A stretch of 64,000 bases of DNA from Stomorhina lunata (Eukaryota; Arthropoda; Insecta; Diptera; Rhiniidae), in contig OW121743.1 of the NCBI GenBank assembly GCA_933228675.1, forward strand, positions 84,282,938 to 84,346,937, in the 5' to 3' direction. This document shows positions 46,557 through 57,965 of the stretch, in pieces. The notes beneath the pieces are model-generated. The model did not search any database. It was given only the letters and a program-made list of their open reading frames with translations, and was not told the DNA's origin. A program made the position numbers and the translations under genes. Every line of letters begins with the position of its first letter. Positions within the stretch are counted from its first letter, which is position 1.

Positions 46557-48485
46557 GTTTTTCCTTTTCATTCCTTTATTTAACTGTTTCCTATGAAAAC
46601 TTCCTCTCGTTTGATAGATGACTAAGTACATGGATGGTTGGTTTGTTGGTTGACTGAATGAATGAATAAATGACTGAGTGACTGACAAACTCTGTGTCTC
46701 TTCGTATGGATAGATGAATGAATGGTTGTTTGGATGGATAACATTCAAGATGACTTCTTTCTCCATATATTCGTACACAATTAAGACAAACATGAATGAA
46801 CATTCTACTGCATATTTTCTGTCAAAAACGACAGAATATGTTTCTTTTGCATCTAAAATAAAGCAAAAAACTATTTGTTCAACATTATAAAGAATATGAC
46901 AAATTATTACTTCCCTATGAAAAATGTCTCCTACTTTTGAGCTTCCGAATAAGAATAAATCTGCTCATATTTGAGGTTGAAGTTCTTTAATGTTTGCCAT
47001 TTTTATAGATATGAATTCTAGAAAAAGTTCTTTTTGTTTTTTTGCTGCTTTTGTTACCAAGATAAACTTTAGCTAACTTGTATATAAATTTTATTAAAAA
47101 CTTTATTAGATATTTTTTTTCTTTTTCATTTTTGTTTTTGAGTAGCATTTCTGTATTTGTGTGAGTTTGACTTTATCCTGCAGAAATACACACTCGATAA
47201 TTGAGGTAACCAAACCAAAGATGTAGAAAGAAAAACTTATGGAAATAAAAAAAAGAAATTAAACAAACTTTTAAGAAAATAAAATTAATACAGAAAACGA
47301 AGAAACTTTTAATTGATATTGAGAATAAAATGCAATTATTTAACAGGTTTACAAGTGCGAAAAGAATCGTTCGAGCCATAAATGTGCATATAGTTATTAA
47401 TTAAGGAAATTTAAAAATGTGTGTAAAATCTGGATAAGAAATTTCACTATAGGACGGAAAATTTTCAAACTGGTAAAAGTTCAGGCAGATTTGAAAAGTT
47501 GTCCTTTTGTTTTGAATATTCAAAAATAGTTAAATGTTGTAAATATTCCTTTGCAAAACATTTTGAAAATTTTTTATAAAAAGGGCAAAATTTTATATTT
47601 GGTAATATGTTGCCTTTAAATTCAAATTTACGGAATTTGGAAAATAAAATTGGAAATTAAATTGAATATCTATTATATTATATTTGATTTTGGTTATTTA
47701 TTGACTTGATGTTATTGTTTTTAGAAATAATCCGGTTTTCAAACTTCAAAATTTATATACAAACACAGATTCTTCAGAAAAAATAAATATACATATATAC
47801 AAAATAATATTCTCAGAACTCTAAAAAATGAAACCACAAAATATTTTTAACAAATATTTCATTTAGATATTTAAAAAAAACAATGTCCAACAAAAACTTA
47901 AGAAAAATAAAATTAAACAAAAATGTCAATGTTCTATAGAAATTCTAATGTCTAGTAATTTTTTGTATATACTTTAATAATTTAAAAATAGTATTTAACG
48001 CGACACACTATTCACTGCACATGTGCAAAGAATTTTAAATTTCCTATAATTTTACTTAAGTCCACTAAATTGTTATTGTCATCGCCACGATCACCCAAAC
48101 CCCAGAAACATGTTTGGAATTATATAATAGAATAGCAAAAACAACAATTAAATTACGGAAAAAGAATAAACGTAAAAAATACCTCATTCGAATCAATAAA
48201 AAAATTAACATTGACCATTATACGAGAGCTTAAGAAAAAAAGAGGTAAGAAATACAGGTATTTAAAGTCCCATGGGTTCCACATAACCCAACCGGTAGTT
48301 ACTTGATTTCTTAACAAATCGTTAAAATTCTCTCTTACTCTCTGGCTGTTAAATGTTTAAATATTTCTTAAATTAATTCCCATTGACGGGACAAATGATC
48401 ACTAATAATCATATAAAAACATCAACTACTTAGTAACAAACTATTAAGACCAGTTTTGTACCTATAAATGAAACACCCCGCCAGG
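46557..48485. other. AT-rich DNA with a GAAT/GGAT microsatellite
   Basis: 46620-46745 is a degenerate tetranucleotide tract (TGAATGAATGAATAAATGAC, then GGATAGATGAATGAATGG). The remainder has no array and no convincing gene. Confidence 0.4.
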
Positions 48486-48489
48486 GAAA

Positions 48490-51400
48490 TCAGCAATTCA
48501 AAATTTTTAAAATTTCAAAATTTTTCTATTTCTGTTGGAAGATTTTTCTATTTTATATGCAAATTTTCCAAATTTTACTATTTTTATAGGAAAATTTTCA
48601 AAGTTTTGCTATTTTTATACGAAAATTTGCAAAATTTTACTATTTTCAAAATTTTACTATTTTGATAGGAAAATTTTCAAAACTTTACTATATTTATAGG
48701 AAAATTTTACTATTTTATAGGAAAATTTTCAAAGTTTTACTATTTTTATAGGAAAGTTTTCAAAATTTTATAATTTCTATAGCAAAATTTTCAAAATTTT
48801 ACTCTTTTTATAGGAAAATTTTTAAAATTTTACTATTTTTATAGGAAAATTTTGCTATTTTTATAGGAAAATTTTACTATTTTTATAGGAAAATTTTTAA
48901 AATTTCGCTATTTTGATAGGAACATTTTCAAAATTTTATTTACATATAGGAAAATTTTACTATTTTTATAGGACAATTTTCAAAATTTTAGTATTTCTAT
49001 AGGAAGTTTTCAAAATTTTATAATTTTTATAGGAACATTTTCAAACTTTTAATATTTTTATAGAAATTTCTACTTTTTAATAGGGAAATTTTTCAAAATT
49101 TTTGTGTTTAGTGGAAAGTTTTAAAAATTTTACACTATTTATAGGAAAATTTTTGAAATTTCACTATTTGTATAGTAAAATTTTCAAAATTTTACTATTT
49201 AAAGGAAAATTGTATTATTTTTATAGAAAAGTTTTCAAAATTTTATAATTTTTAATGGAACACTTTCAAAATTTTGCTATATTTATAGAAAAATTTTTAA
49301 AATTTTGTTATTTTTATGAAAATTTTCAAAATTTTACTATTTTTATAGATTAGTTTTCAAAATTTTACTATTTTTATAGGAAATTTTGTTAAGTTTTACT
49401 ATTTTTATAGATAAGTTTTAATATTTTTATAGGAAAATTTCCAAAATTTTACTATTTTTATAGAAAAATTTTCAAAATTTAACTAATTTTATAGGAAAAT
49501 TTTCAAAATCTTACTATTTTTATAGGAACATTTTCAAAATTTTGTTATTTTTAGAAAAATTTTACTTTTTTTTATAATAAAATTTTCAAAATTTTACTAT
49601 TTTTATAGAAAAATTTTACTATTTTTATAGAAAATTTTTCAAAATTTTGCTATTTTTATACGAAACTTTTTAAAATTTTGTTATTTTTATAGGAAACTTT
49701 TCAAAATGTGCTATTTTTATAGAAAACTTTTCAAAGTTTTGCTATTTTTATAGAAAACTTTTCAAAGTTTTGCTATTTGCATAGAAAACCTTTGTTATTT
49801 TTATAGAACATTTTTCAAAATTTTGTTAGTTTTATAGAAAGATTTTAAAAATTGTGCTATTCTTATAGAAAATTTTAAAAACTTTATTTTTTTTTTTTAT
49901 ATAAAAATTTTCCAATTTTGCTATTTTATAGGAAGGTTTTCAAAATTTTTCTATTTTTACAGGAAAAAAAAACTTTGTTATTTTTATAATAAAACTTTAA
50001 AATTTTACTATTTTTATCGTAAAGTTTTCAAAATTTACTATTTTTAGAGGAATGTTTTCAAAACTTTGCGATTTTTTTAGGAACATTTTCATGTTTTTTT
50101 TTACCAGAATTTAACTATTTTTATATGAAGATTTTAAATATTTTGCTATTTTTATAGGATCATTTTTGAAATTTTATTTTTTTTATAACAGAATTTTCAA
50201 AATTTAGCTTTTTTTTGCAAAAAAAATTTATTATTTTGCTATTTAATATCAAATTTTTCAAAATTTTACTATTTTTAGAGGAACATTTTCAAAACTTTGC
50301 TTTTTATAGGAATATTTACATATTTTTATACAACAATTTTCAAAATTTTACTATTTTTGTACGAAATTTTTCAAAATTTTACTATTCTTAAGGAAAATTT
50401 TCAAAATTTAATAATGTTTTTAGAAATGTTTTTTTCTTTTACATCTTTTGTAGAAAAGCTTAAAATTTTTACGATTTTAATATGAACATTTTTTGTGAAT
50501 ATTCCTTTGAAAATAGTTATTTTCTTTTAATTTTTCTATAAAAATAAACTTAATTTATTTACTATTTCTATAGGAAAAGTTTCAACACTATTTTAAGTTG
50601 CATAAAAAATTTTGTAAAGTTTTCCTGTAATTTTAAAAATTATATTTATATGGCAACTCTGTTTAACGACATACAAATTACAAATACTAGACGTGCCCGT
50701 TTTAAAGCAAGTGTTACTATTTTTATAGGAAAGTTTTCAAAATTTTATAATTTCTATAGCAAAATTTTCAAAATTTTACTCTTTTTATAGGAAAATTTTT
50801 AAAATTTTACTATTTTTATAGGAAAATTTTACTATTTTTATAGGAAAATTTTACTATTTTTATAGGAAAATTTTTAAAATTTCGCTATTTTGATAGGAAC
50901 ATTTTCAAAATTTTATTTATGTATAGGAAAATTTTACTATTTTTATAGGACAATTTTCAAAATTTTAGTATTTCTATAGGAAGTTTTCAAAATTTTATAA
51001 TTTTTATAGGAAAATTTTCAAACTTTTAATATTTTTATAGAAATTTCTACTTTTTAATAGGGAAATTTTTCAAAATTTTTGTGTTTAGTGGAAAGTTTTA
51101 AAAATTTTACACTATTTATAGGAAAATTTTTGAAATTTCACTATTTGTATAGTTAAATTTTCAAAATTTTACTATTTAAAGGAAAATTGTATTATTTTTA
51201 TAGAAAAGTTTTCAAAATTTTATAATTTTTAAAGGAACACTTTCAAAATTTTGCTATATTTATAGAAAAATTTTTAAAATTTTGTTATTTTTATGAAAAT
51301 TTTCAAAATTTTACTATTTTTATAGATTAGTTTTCAAAATTTTACTATTTTTATAGGAAATTTTGTTAAGTTTTACTATTTTTATAGATAAGTTTTAATA

Positions 51401-52575
51401 TTTTTATAGGAAAATTTCCAAAATTTTACTATTTTTATAGAAAAATTTTCAAAATTTTACTAATTTTATAGGAAAATTTTCAAAATCTTACTATTTTTAT
51501 AGGAACATTTTCAAAATTTTGTTATTTTTAGAAAAATTTTACTTTTTTTTATAATAAAATTTTCAAAATTTTACTATTTTTATAGAAAAATTTTACTATT
51601 TTTATAGAAAAATTTTCAAAATTTTGCTATTTTTATACGAAACTTTTTAAAATTTTGTTATTTTTATAGGAAACTTTTCAAAATGTGCTATTTTTATAGA
51701 AAACTTTTCAAAGTTTTGCTATTTGCATAGAAAACCTTTGTTATTTTTATAGAACATTTTTCAAAATTTTGTTAGTTTTATAGAAAGATTTTAAAAATTG
51801 TGCTATTCTTATAGAAAATTTTAAAAACTTTCTTTTTTTTTATATAAAAATTTTCCAATTTTGCTATTTTATAGGAAGCTTTTCAAAATTTTTCTATTTT
51901 TACAGGAAAAAAAACTTTGTTATTTTTATAATAAAACTTTAAAATTTTACTATTTTTATCGTAAAGTTTTCAAAATTTACTATTTTTAGAGGAATGTTTT
52001 CAAAACTTTGCGATTTTTTTAGGAACATTTTCATGTTTTTTTTTACCAGAATTTAACTATTTTTATATGAAGATTTTAAATATTTTGCTATTTTTATAGG
52101 ATCATTTTTGAAATTTTATTTTTTTTATAACAGAATTTTCAAAATTTAGCTTTTTTTGCAAAAAAAATTTATTATTTTGCTATTTAATATCAAATTTTTC
52201 AAAATTTTACTATTTTTAGAGGAACATTTTCAAAACTTTGCTTTTTATAGGAATATTTACATATTTTTATACAACAATTTTCAAAATTTTACTATTTTTG
52301 TACGAAATTTTTCAAAATTTTACTATTCTTAAGGAAAATTTTCAAAATTTAATAATGTTTTTAGAAATGTTTTTTTCTTTTACATCTTTTGTAGAAAAGC
52401 TTAAAATTTTTACGATTTTAATATGAACATTTTTTGTGAATATTCCTTTGAAAATAGTTATTTTCTTTTAATTTTTCTATAAAAATAAACTTAATTTATT
52501 TACTATTTCTATAGGAAAAGTTTCAACACTATTTTAAGTTGCATAAAAAATTTTGTAAAGTTTTCCTGTAATTTT
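48490..52575 (-). repeat. 31-bp minisatellite array A9, diverged, with a ~1.95-kb tandem duplication
   Basis: Reverse-orientation units of the 31-bp monomer, strongly diverged in sequence and length. The block starting TTACTATTTTTATAGGAAAG at 48737 recurs at 50714, and everything after it follows in the same order with very few differences. One extra ~30-bp unit and small indels in copy 1 explain why the offset falls from 1977 at the start to 1941 near the end. Because the units are individually distinguishable, this is a single duplication of the whole block and not ordinary repeat similarity. Confidence 0.95.
50640..50713 (+). repeat. Duplicated edge of the unique flank (junction of the tandem duplication)
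   Basis: TTATATTTATATGGCAACTC through CGTTTTAAAGCAAGTGTTA is identical to 52583-52656, which is the unique sequence right of the array. Here it is cut off after GTGTTA and followed by CTATTTTTATAGG of the second copy. The junction therefore marks where the duplication closed, with GTTA shared by both sides. Confidence 0.9.
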
Positions 52576-52590
52576 AAAAATTATATTTAT

Positions 52591-52806
52591 ATGGCAACTC
52601 TGTTTAACGACATACAAATTACAAATACTAGACGTGCCCGTTTTAAAGCAAGTGTTATGACTATTAAGTCACACATGCGCCTTAAAATGAATTTTAAAAA
52701 CGCCACATTAACAGTGGGACAGGCGGACAGACTAACGCTCAAGCCAACATTGAGACAAAGACATAAACCAAAAATTAACCGGCTTAAAATAAAACTTTTT
52801 TTCTGA
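52591..52806 (+). CDS. Unrecognised 71-codon ORF at the array edge
   Basis: ATG GCA ACT CTG opens a 71-codon frame ending in TGA. The peptide is very basic (TNTRRARFKASVMTIKSH, then LTLKPTLRQRHKPKINRLK) with no cysteine and no signal peptide. It is less AT-biased than its surroundings. The first 22 codons are also present in the duplicated junction at 50651-50713. No family is recognised, no splice or poly(A) signal supports it, and it may well be a chance frame. Confidence 0.2.
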   Translation: MATLFNDIQITNTRRARFKASVMTIKSHMRLKMNFKNATLTVGQADRLTLKPTLRQRHKPKINRLKIKLFF

Positions 52807-53060
52807 GTTTAAAGTTTTTTTTATTGTTTATTTATCATAAAATTAACTTAAGCCAAAAGCCAGAAACTCATATTGAAAGTGAATTTTTTAAAAAATATGA
52901 AAACCAGAGTTAAGTCTCTCATAGAGAGAGAGAGAGAAAACATAAGATCAGAGAATATATTTTTAAGTGATCGAATCAAAAAAACTCACGATTACTGGAA
53001 ACTCAAGGTAGTTTTGATTTAATTCATGCATAAGTTTTGAACAATGTTATTTTTTGTTGT
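52807..53060. other. Spacer with a short GA microsatellite
   Basis: AT-rich sequence; (GA)n at about 52923-52936. No gene is evident. Confidence 0.3.
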
Positions 53061-53250
53061 TTTGTGTTAATTTTTTTAATAGGTTTCATGATTTTCACCT
53101 TCTTGCAATTTCTTCAAGTGGAACCACCAGCAGTTGACGGTTTTTACTGCGACGTTCAAGACGTGGTTTGCGCTTTACGAAATCAAGACTGATTTATATT
53201 TTAAGAGTGTTGAAGAGATTTTGAATAAAAGAAATAAACAAAAAAAACTC
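53061..53250. other. Coding-like island, strand uncertain
   Basis: An unusually GC-rich ~100-bp core (53095-53190) lies in AT-rich DNA. Reverse strand: after an acceptor-like AATCAG near 53191 the frame reads DFVKRKPRLERRSKNRQ, then LLVVPLEEIARR and a stop at about 53095, with gene-like codons (CGT, CGC, AAG, CTG). Plus strand: after the pyrimidine-rich TTGCAATTTCTTCAAG near 53120 another frame reads WNHQQLTVFTATFKTWFALY and on to SVEEILNKRNKQKKLH and a stop near 53256, with AATAAA signals near 53330. Both look like a last exon. Only one, if any, can be right, and transcript data would decide. It lies about 130-190 bp upstream of the secreted-peptide exon. Confidence 0.35.
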
Positions 53251-53382
53251 CACTAAGGAAATTCAACTTTTTTTCTATTAACCAGAAAAAATAGTTGGAT
53301 TTTTGGAAATTTCTTAAAAAAGAAATTAAATAAAATAAATACTCGTTTATTATAATAAATAGATATAAAAATAGTCAACAAA

Positions 53383-53440
53383 ATGTCGAATAGTTTTAAA
53401 TTATTTAGCACAATCCTAATGCTGGCTTCTGTGGCAAGTG
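53383..53440 (+). CDS. Small secreted peptide gene, exon 1 (signal peptide)
   Basis: ATG at 53383 in the favourable fly context CAACAAAATG opens MSNSFKLFSTILMLASVAS. This is a classic secretory signal peptide with a Lys near the start, a hydrophobic core (LFSTILMLA) and small residues at the end. The coding stretch stops at a perfect donor, AGTG/GTAAGT, in phase 1, a common position for the first intron of fly secreted-protein genes. Joined to the exon at 56274 it becomes ASVAS-A/Q. The product would be exported; its role is unknown. No intervening exon was recognised in the 2.8-kb intron, but one cannot be excluded. Confidence 0.6.
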
Positions 53441-56273
53441 GTAAGTACAAAATATTTACTTTTCTTATGCTCAAAAAAATTTTAAATAAATTATTTAACA
53501 TTGTAGCAAAAATTTCCGCATATTTTGAAAAAATTTTGGAATTAATTTAAAATCAAAATATAAGTTTTTATGAGGAGTTTGAAATGTACACGTTGCAATG
53601 CTGGCAAACATTTTGTAATAAATTTTTTTAATATTTCCTCTTTTTTATTATTTTATTGGATTTTATTTTCCATTATTGCACTCATTGTTGCAGCAAGTTT
53701 AAATAACAATAAAGAGCGTAACTATAGATTTAATTGCAAAATAATAAAAATATACAAAATTTTGAAATGTTTCAAAAAAAAATTTTATTCATTCGAGACA
53801 AACAAAAAATAGTAAAATTTTGAAAATTTTCCTATAAAAAAATTGTAAAATTTTGAAAACTTTCCTATAAAAATAGTAAAATTTTGAAAATTTTCCTATA
53901 AAAAAAGTAAAGTTTTGAAAATTTTCCTATAAAAATAGTAAAATTTTGAAAATTATCCTATAAAAATAGTAAAATTTTGAAAATTTTCCTCTAAAAAGAG
54001 TAAAATTTTGAAACTTTTCCTATAAAAATAGTAAAATTTTGAAAATTTTCCTACAAAAATAATAAAATTTTGTAAATTTTTATATAAAAATAGTAAAATT
54101 TTGAAAATTTTCAACAAAACTTATAAAATTTTGAAAATTTTCATACAAAAATAGTGAAATTTTAAAAATTTTTATATTTTTATAGGAAAACTTTCAAAAT
54201 TTTATTATTTTTGTAAAATTTTTGGAAAATTTTCAACACTTTGAAAGTTTTCTTATAAAAATATTAAAATTTTGAAAATTTTTATATGAAATTTATAAAA
54301 TTTATAAATAGCAAAATTTTGAAAATTTTTCTTTCAAAATAGTCAAGTTTTAAAAATATTTTTATAAGAATATCAAAATTTTGAAGATATTCTAAAATAA
54401 ATAGTAAAATTTTGAATATTTTTCTATAGAAGTAGTTTAATTTTTTATAAAAATAATAAAATTTTAAAAATTTTCCTATCAAAATAGTAAAATTTTGAAA
54501 ATTTTTTTAAAAAATTTTAAAAGTTTTAAAAATTTTCTTTCAAAAATATTACAATTTGGAAAATTTTTCTCTTAAAATAATAAAATTTTCTTAAGAGAAT
54601 AGTAAAATTTTAAAAATTTTTCTATAAAAAAAGTAAAATTTTAAAATTTCATCTATAAAAAAAGTAAAATTTTGAAAATTTTCCTATAAAAATAGTAAAA
54701 TTTTGAAAATTTTCCTATAAAAATAGTAAAATTTTGAAAATTTTCCTATAAAAATAGTAAAATTTTGAAAATTTTCCTATAAAAATAGTAAAATTTTGAA
54801 AATTTTCCTATAAAAATAGTAAAATTTTGAAAATTTTCCTATAAAAATAGTAAAATTTTGAAAATTTTCCTATAAAAATAGTAAAATTTTGAAAATTTTC
54901 CTATAAAAATAGTAAAATTTTGAAAATTTTCCTATAAAAATAGTAAAATTTTGAAAATTTTCCCATAAAAATAGTAAAATTTTGAAAATTTTCCTATAAA
55001 AATAGTAAAATTTTGAAAATTTTCTTATAAAAATAGCAAAATTTTGAAAATTTCCTTAAAAAAAAGTAGTAAAATTTTGAATATTTTCCTATAATAGTAT
55101 TAAAATGTTGAATATTTTTCTCTAAAAACAATCAAATTTTTAAAATTCTCTTATAAAAGTAGTAAAATTTTCAATATTTTTCTATAATGATAGCGAAATT
55201 TTAAAATTTTATTTATAAAAAAGTAAAACTTTGGAAATTTTCCTATCAAAATAATAACATTTTGAAAACTTTCCTATAAAAATAGTAAAGTTTTGATAAG
55301 TTTTCTATAATAATGGTAAAATTTTGAAAATTTTCCTATAAAAATACTAAAGTTGTGAAAATTTTCCTGTAAAAAAGTACAATTTTTATGTAAAAATGAT
55401 AAAATTTTTAAAGTTTCCTTTACAAATAATAAAAAAATAGCAAAATTTTCAAAATTTTCCTATAAAAGTAGTAAAATTTTGAAATTTTATTTATAAAAAG
55501 TAAAACTTTGCAAGTTTTCCTATCAAAATATTAAAATTTTGAAAACTTTCCTATAAAAATAGTAAAGTTTTGAAAATTTTTCTATAATAATGGTAATATT
55601 TTAAAAATTTTCCTATAAAAATACTGAAGTTTTCAAAATGTTCCTTTAAAAAATGAAAAATTTTCATATAAAAATGATAAAATTTTTAATGTTTATAAAT
55701 AATAAAAAAAAAATAGCAAAATTTTGAAAATTTTCCTATAAAAGTAGTAAAATTTTGAAAATTTTCCTATAAAATTAATAAAATATTAAAATCTTCCTAT
55801 TAAAATTATGAAATTTTTCCTAGAAAATTAATAAATTTTTTCCATAAAAATGGTAAAATTTTGAAAAATTTCCTATCAAAATAGTCAATTTTTTAAAATT
55901 TTCCTTCATAAATATTTAAATTTTGAAAATTTGTCTATAAAAATAGAAAACTTTTTCACTGTATTGATTTAAAAAAAAATTTTCAAAATGTCAAAAGAAG
56001 CAAACGATTTGAATTTTGAGTCTGGGCTCGTCTTTACCACCCAAATGCTATTTGTGTCACCACACCTGTAATGTCGGTTAACTTTGTTGTTTTACTTCTC
56101 TATTTCTATTTTTGTTGCAAATCATTATAAAAAAAATTAGAAACTCTCAAATACGAGTAAAACTAAGTATGTATGTAATTTACACTAAACAAAACACAAT
56201 GTGGTGTTCAAATGAGTTACAGTCTGGTGTGACTAGTTTTTTTTCCCAGCTTCTAATTTGCTTTCTTCTCTAG
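53441..56273 (+). other. Proposed intron of the secreted peptide gene
   Basis: It runs from GTAAGTACAA to a strong pyrimidine tract and acceptor TTTGCTTTCTTCTCTAG. An alternative in-frame acceptor, TTTTTTTTCCCAG, lies 24 nt upstream (exon from 56250). Most of the intron (53812-55965) is the 31-bp minisatellite. The remaining 300 bp at each end has no recognised exon; the frame at 53570-53812 is not convincing. Confidence 0.5.
53812..55965 (+). repeat. 31-bp minisatellite array A10 (within the proposed intron)
   Basis: About 70 forward units of the 31-bp monomer. The stretch at 54660-55050 is nearly perfect, and both flanks (53812-54650 and 55050-55965) are heavily diverged with short reversed pieces (near 54175 and 55440). 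Within the right flank a longer block (AGCAAAATTTT..., TATTTATAAAAAGTAAAACTTTG, CTATAATAATGGTAA) occurs twice, near 55195-55430 and 55440-55690, another local duplication. Confidence 0.9.
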
Positions 56274-56326
56274 CACAAATGAGCGATGGAGCAGTGTTAA
56301 CGCCTGACAGTCAGAAATTCATATAA
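56274..56326 (+). CDS. Small secreted peptide gene, exon 2 (mature peptide)
   Basis: After the acceptor TTCTCTAG the frame set by exon 1 (phase 1) continues as Ala then QMSDGAVLTPDSQKFI and TAA at 56324-56326. The total precursor is 36 residues. The join creates ASA/Q, a textbook signal-peptidase site, leaving a 16-residue mature peptide that starts with Gln and has no cysteine. Using the upstream acceptor (56250) would add eight in-frame residues (ASNLLSSL). A poly(A) signal AATAAA is at 56472-56477, about 145 bp after the stop. The family is not recognised; an immune, reproductive or signalling peptide are all possible. The link between exons is inferred from frame and splice signals only. 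Confidence 0.5.
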
Positions 56327-56471
56327 ATAATTTGCATCCTATATTAGTAAGGGGCATTCATGCCACTCCAAAAACACACCAATACCATCAGATAGATTTA
56401 ACACAGTAAAAGCTGGAACTGAAGCGGCTTTAATACTTAGATTCGTTATAGTATTTATTAATACTTTTGGA

Positions 56472-56477
56472 AATAAA
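56472..56477 (+). promoter_or_regulatory. Candidate poly(A) signal of the peptide gene
   Basis: AATAAA inside TTTTGGAAATAAAGAAAAAT, about 145 bp downstream of the proposed stop codon. AATAAA is frequent by chance in AT-rich DNA, so support is modest. Confidence 0.35.
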
Positions 56478-57714
56478 GAAAAATAGAGTAGGAAAATTAT
56501 TATATGAACTAACGAATCGTGCCTCTATGTCTGACATGAATTGAGTAATACTCGTAATGCATTTGCTTGTGAATGTGAGTATGTCAGTGTGTGTGATTTT
56601 ACTCTTTTTTGTATTGACTTTTGCTCTTATCATTAGAGTATCAGTTTCTTTTTTATTTGACTATTTTTTTTTTTTGTTATTTTGTGATTTTGTCTGTCTG
56701 TGTGATATTACGGTGGATGTATGCAGATTATCCTCAAAAATAATGGTAATGCATGTATAAAAAGAATATTTGAAAATAAGAGTAAATATGATACAGGAAT
56801 GTGAATTTTGTTGGAATTAAATAAAGTATATACTTGTTTTGGGGAATTTGGTAAACATGGGGGACCTTAAAATTTCGTTATTTTTCATAAGATTTAAAAA
56901 TGTTTGCTACTTTTATAGGATTTTTTAAAATTTTTCTATTTTTATTGAAAATTTTTAAAATGTTGCTAATTTTATAAACAAATTTTTCCAAATGTTAATA
57001 TAACACATCCCCTCCCTGGTTGATTTCTCATAACGACATGTCAAGTGTGTCAGTGAAGTTCATATTCGCATACATTTATGAAGTGGCATCTCATTTGTTT
57101 TATGTGAAATTTGCTTCTAAATTTTTTCGTTTTTTTTTTCATTTTCTTATTTTATTTTATATTATTTCGTTGAGCTCTTGTGTAAATTCATAATAATTTT
57201 AATATCTTTTGACATTTTGCCGGAATATTTTTTTGACATTAAAACATTTTTTAATGTCTCTATATAAAGGAGTGTCGTCAGTTTATTAGCAGGAACATTA
57301 AACATTTGTACGAGTATCTTTGCATTTTATGGTAGAAGGAGTTGTAAGATTCATAATTATGATTTTTAGTTAAATGAGAAATAATTTAAGTTATATTAAA
57401 AATATATTTAAATATGGTTAAGGTGTTTCTGAAATGAATATAGAGAATAATAATGTCAATAGTAGCAAAATTGAATTTGTCAAAGAAATTACCTAAATAT
57501 TTTATATGAGAAGATAGAAGAATTTGACGATTTGTATATCGTAAGGTAGGATTAGTCTATCCTTTTCAGGCTTTAGATAACACTGGTCAACAAGAGAAAT
57601 CACTTTGAAGACTATTTAATTTCGATGTACTTAGGGGGCCGTATTTCAGTACAAAAACATTCAACATTTAAAATACTACGCATATGATATTTTTGGAAAA
57701 AAATGTTTGTTTAA
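56478..57714. other. AT-rich DNA with a small 31-bp-repeat remnant
   Basis: 56870-57000 contains about four decayed units related to the 31-bp monomer (ATTTTTATTGAAAATTTTTAAAATGTTGCTAATTTTATA). The rest has no recognised element or gene. Confidence 0.35.
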
Positions 57715-57965
57715 ATTATGGATTTTCACAAAGGTCGTTCCATTGATTTAATAATATCTTGAGCATGGCTTATCTAAATTCGTTGAAAGATACACCGGCG
57801 GATTAACCACAATTATTTCTTTAAGTCTTGATAAGACAATTTTTTCATATGGTTAACGGTTGTGGAGTTTTTCCCATAAAAATGTAAGAAAATTTGTTTT
57901 TTTTTTTTGCAAAATCAAAAAATTTTTTTTTTTTCAAAAATTTATAAAATATCGGAGATTTTTCG
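57715..57965 (-). repeat. Single reverse copy of the ~310-bp repeat
   Basis: GATTTTCACAAAGGTCGTTCC, GGCTTATCTAAATTCGTTG, AACGGTTGTGGAGTTTTTC and GCAAAATCAAAAAATTTTT appear in this order. They are reverse complements of the landmarks of the tandem array at 22.0-23.55 kb. One monomer only, so the repeat is dispersed as well as tandem. Confidence 0.8.
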
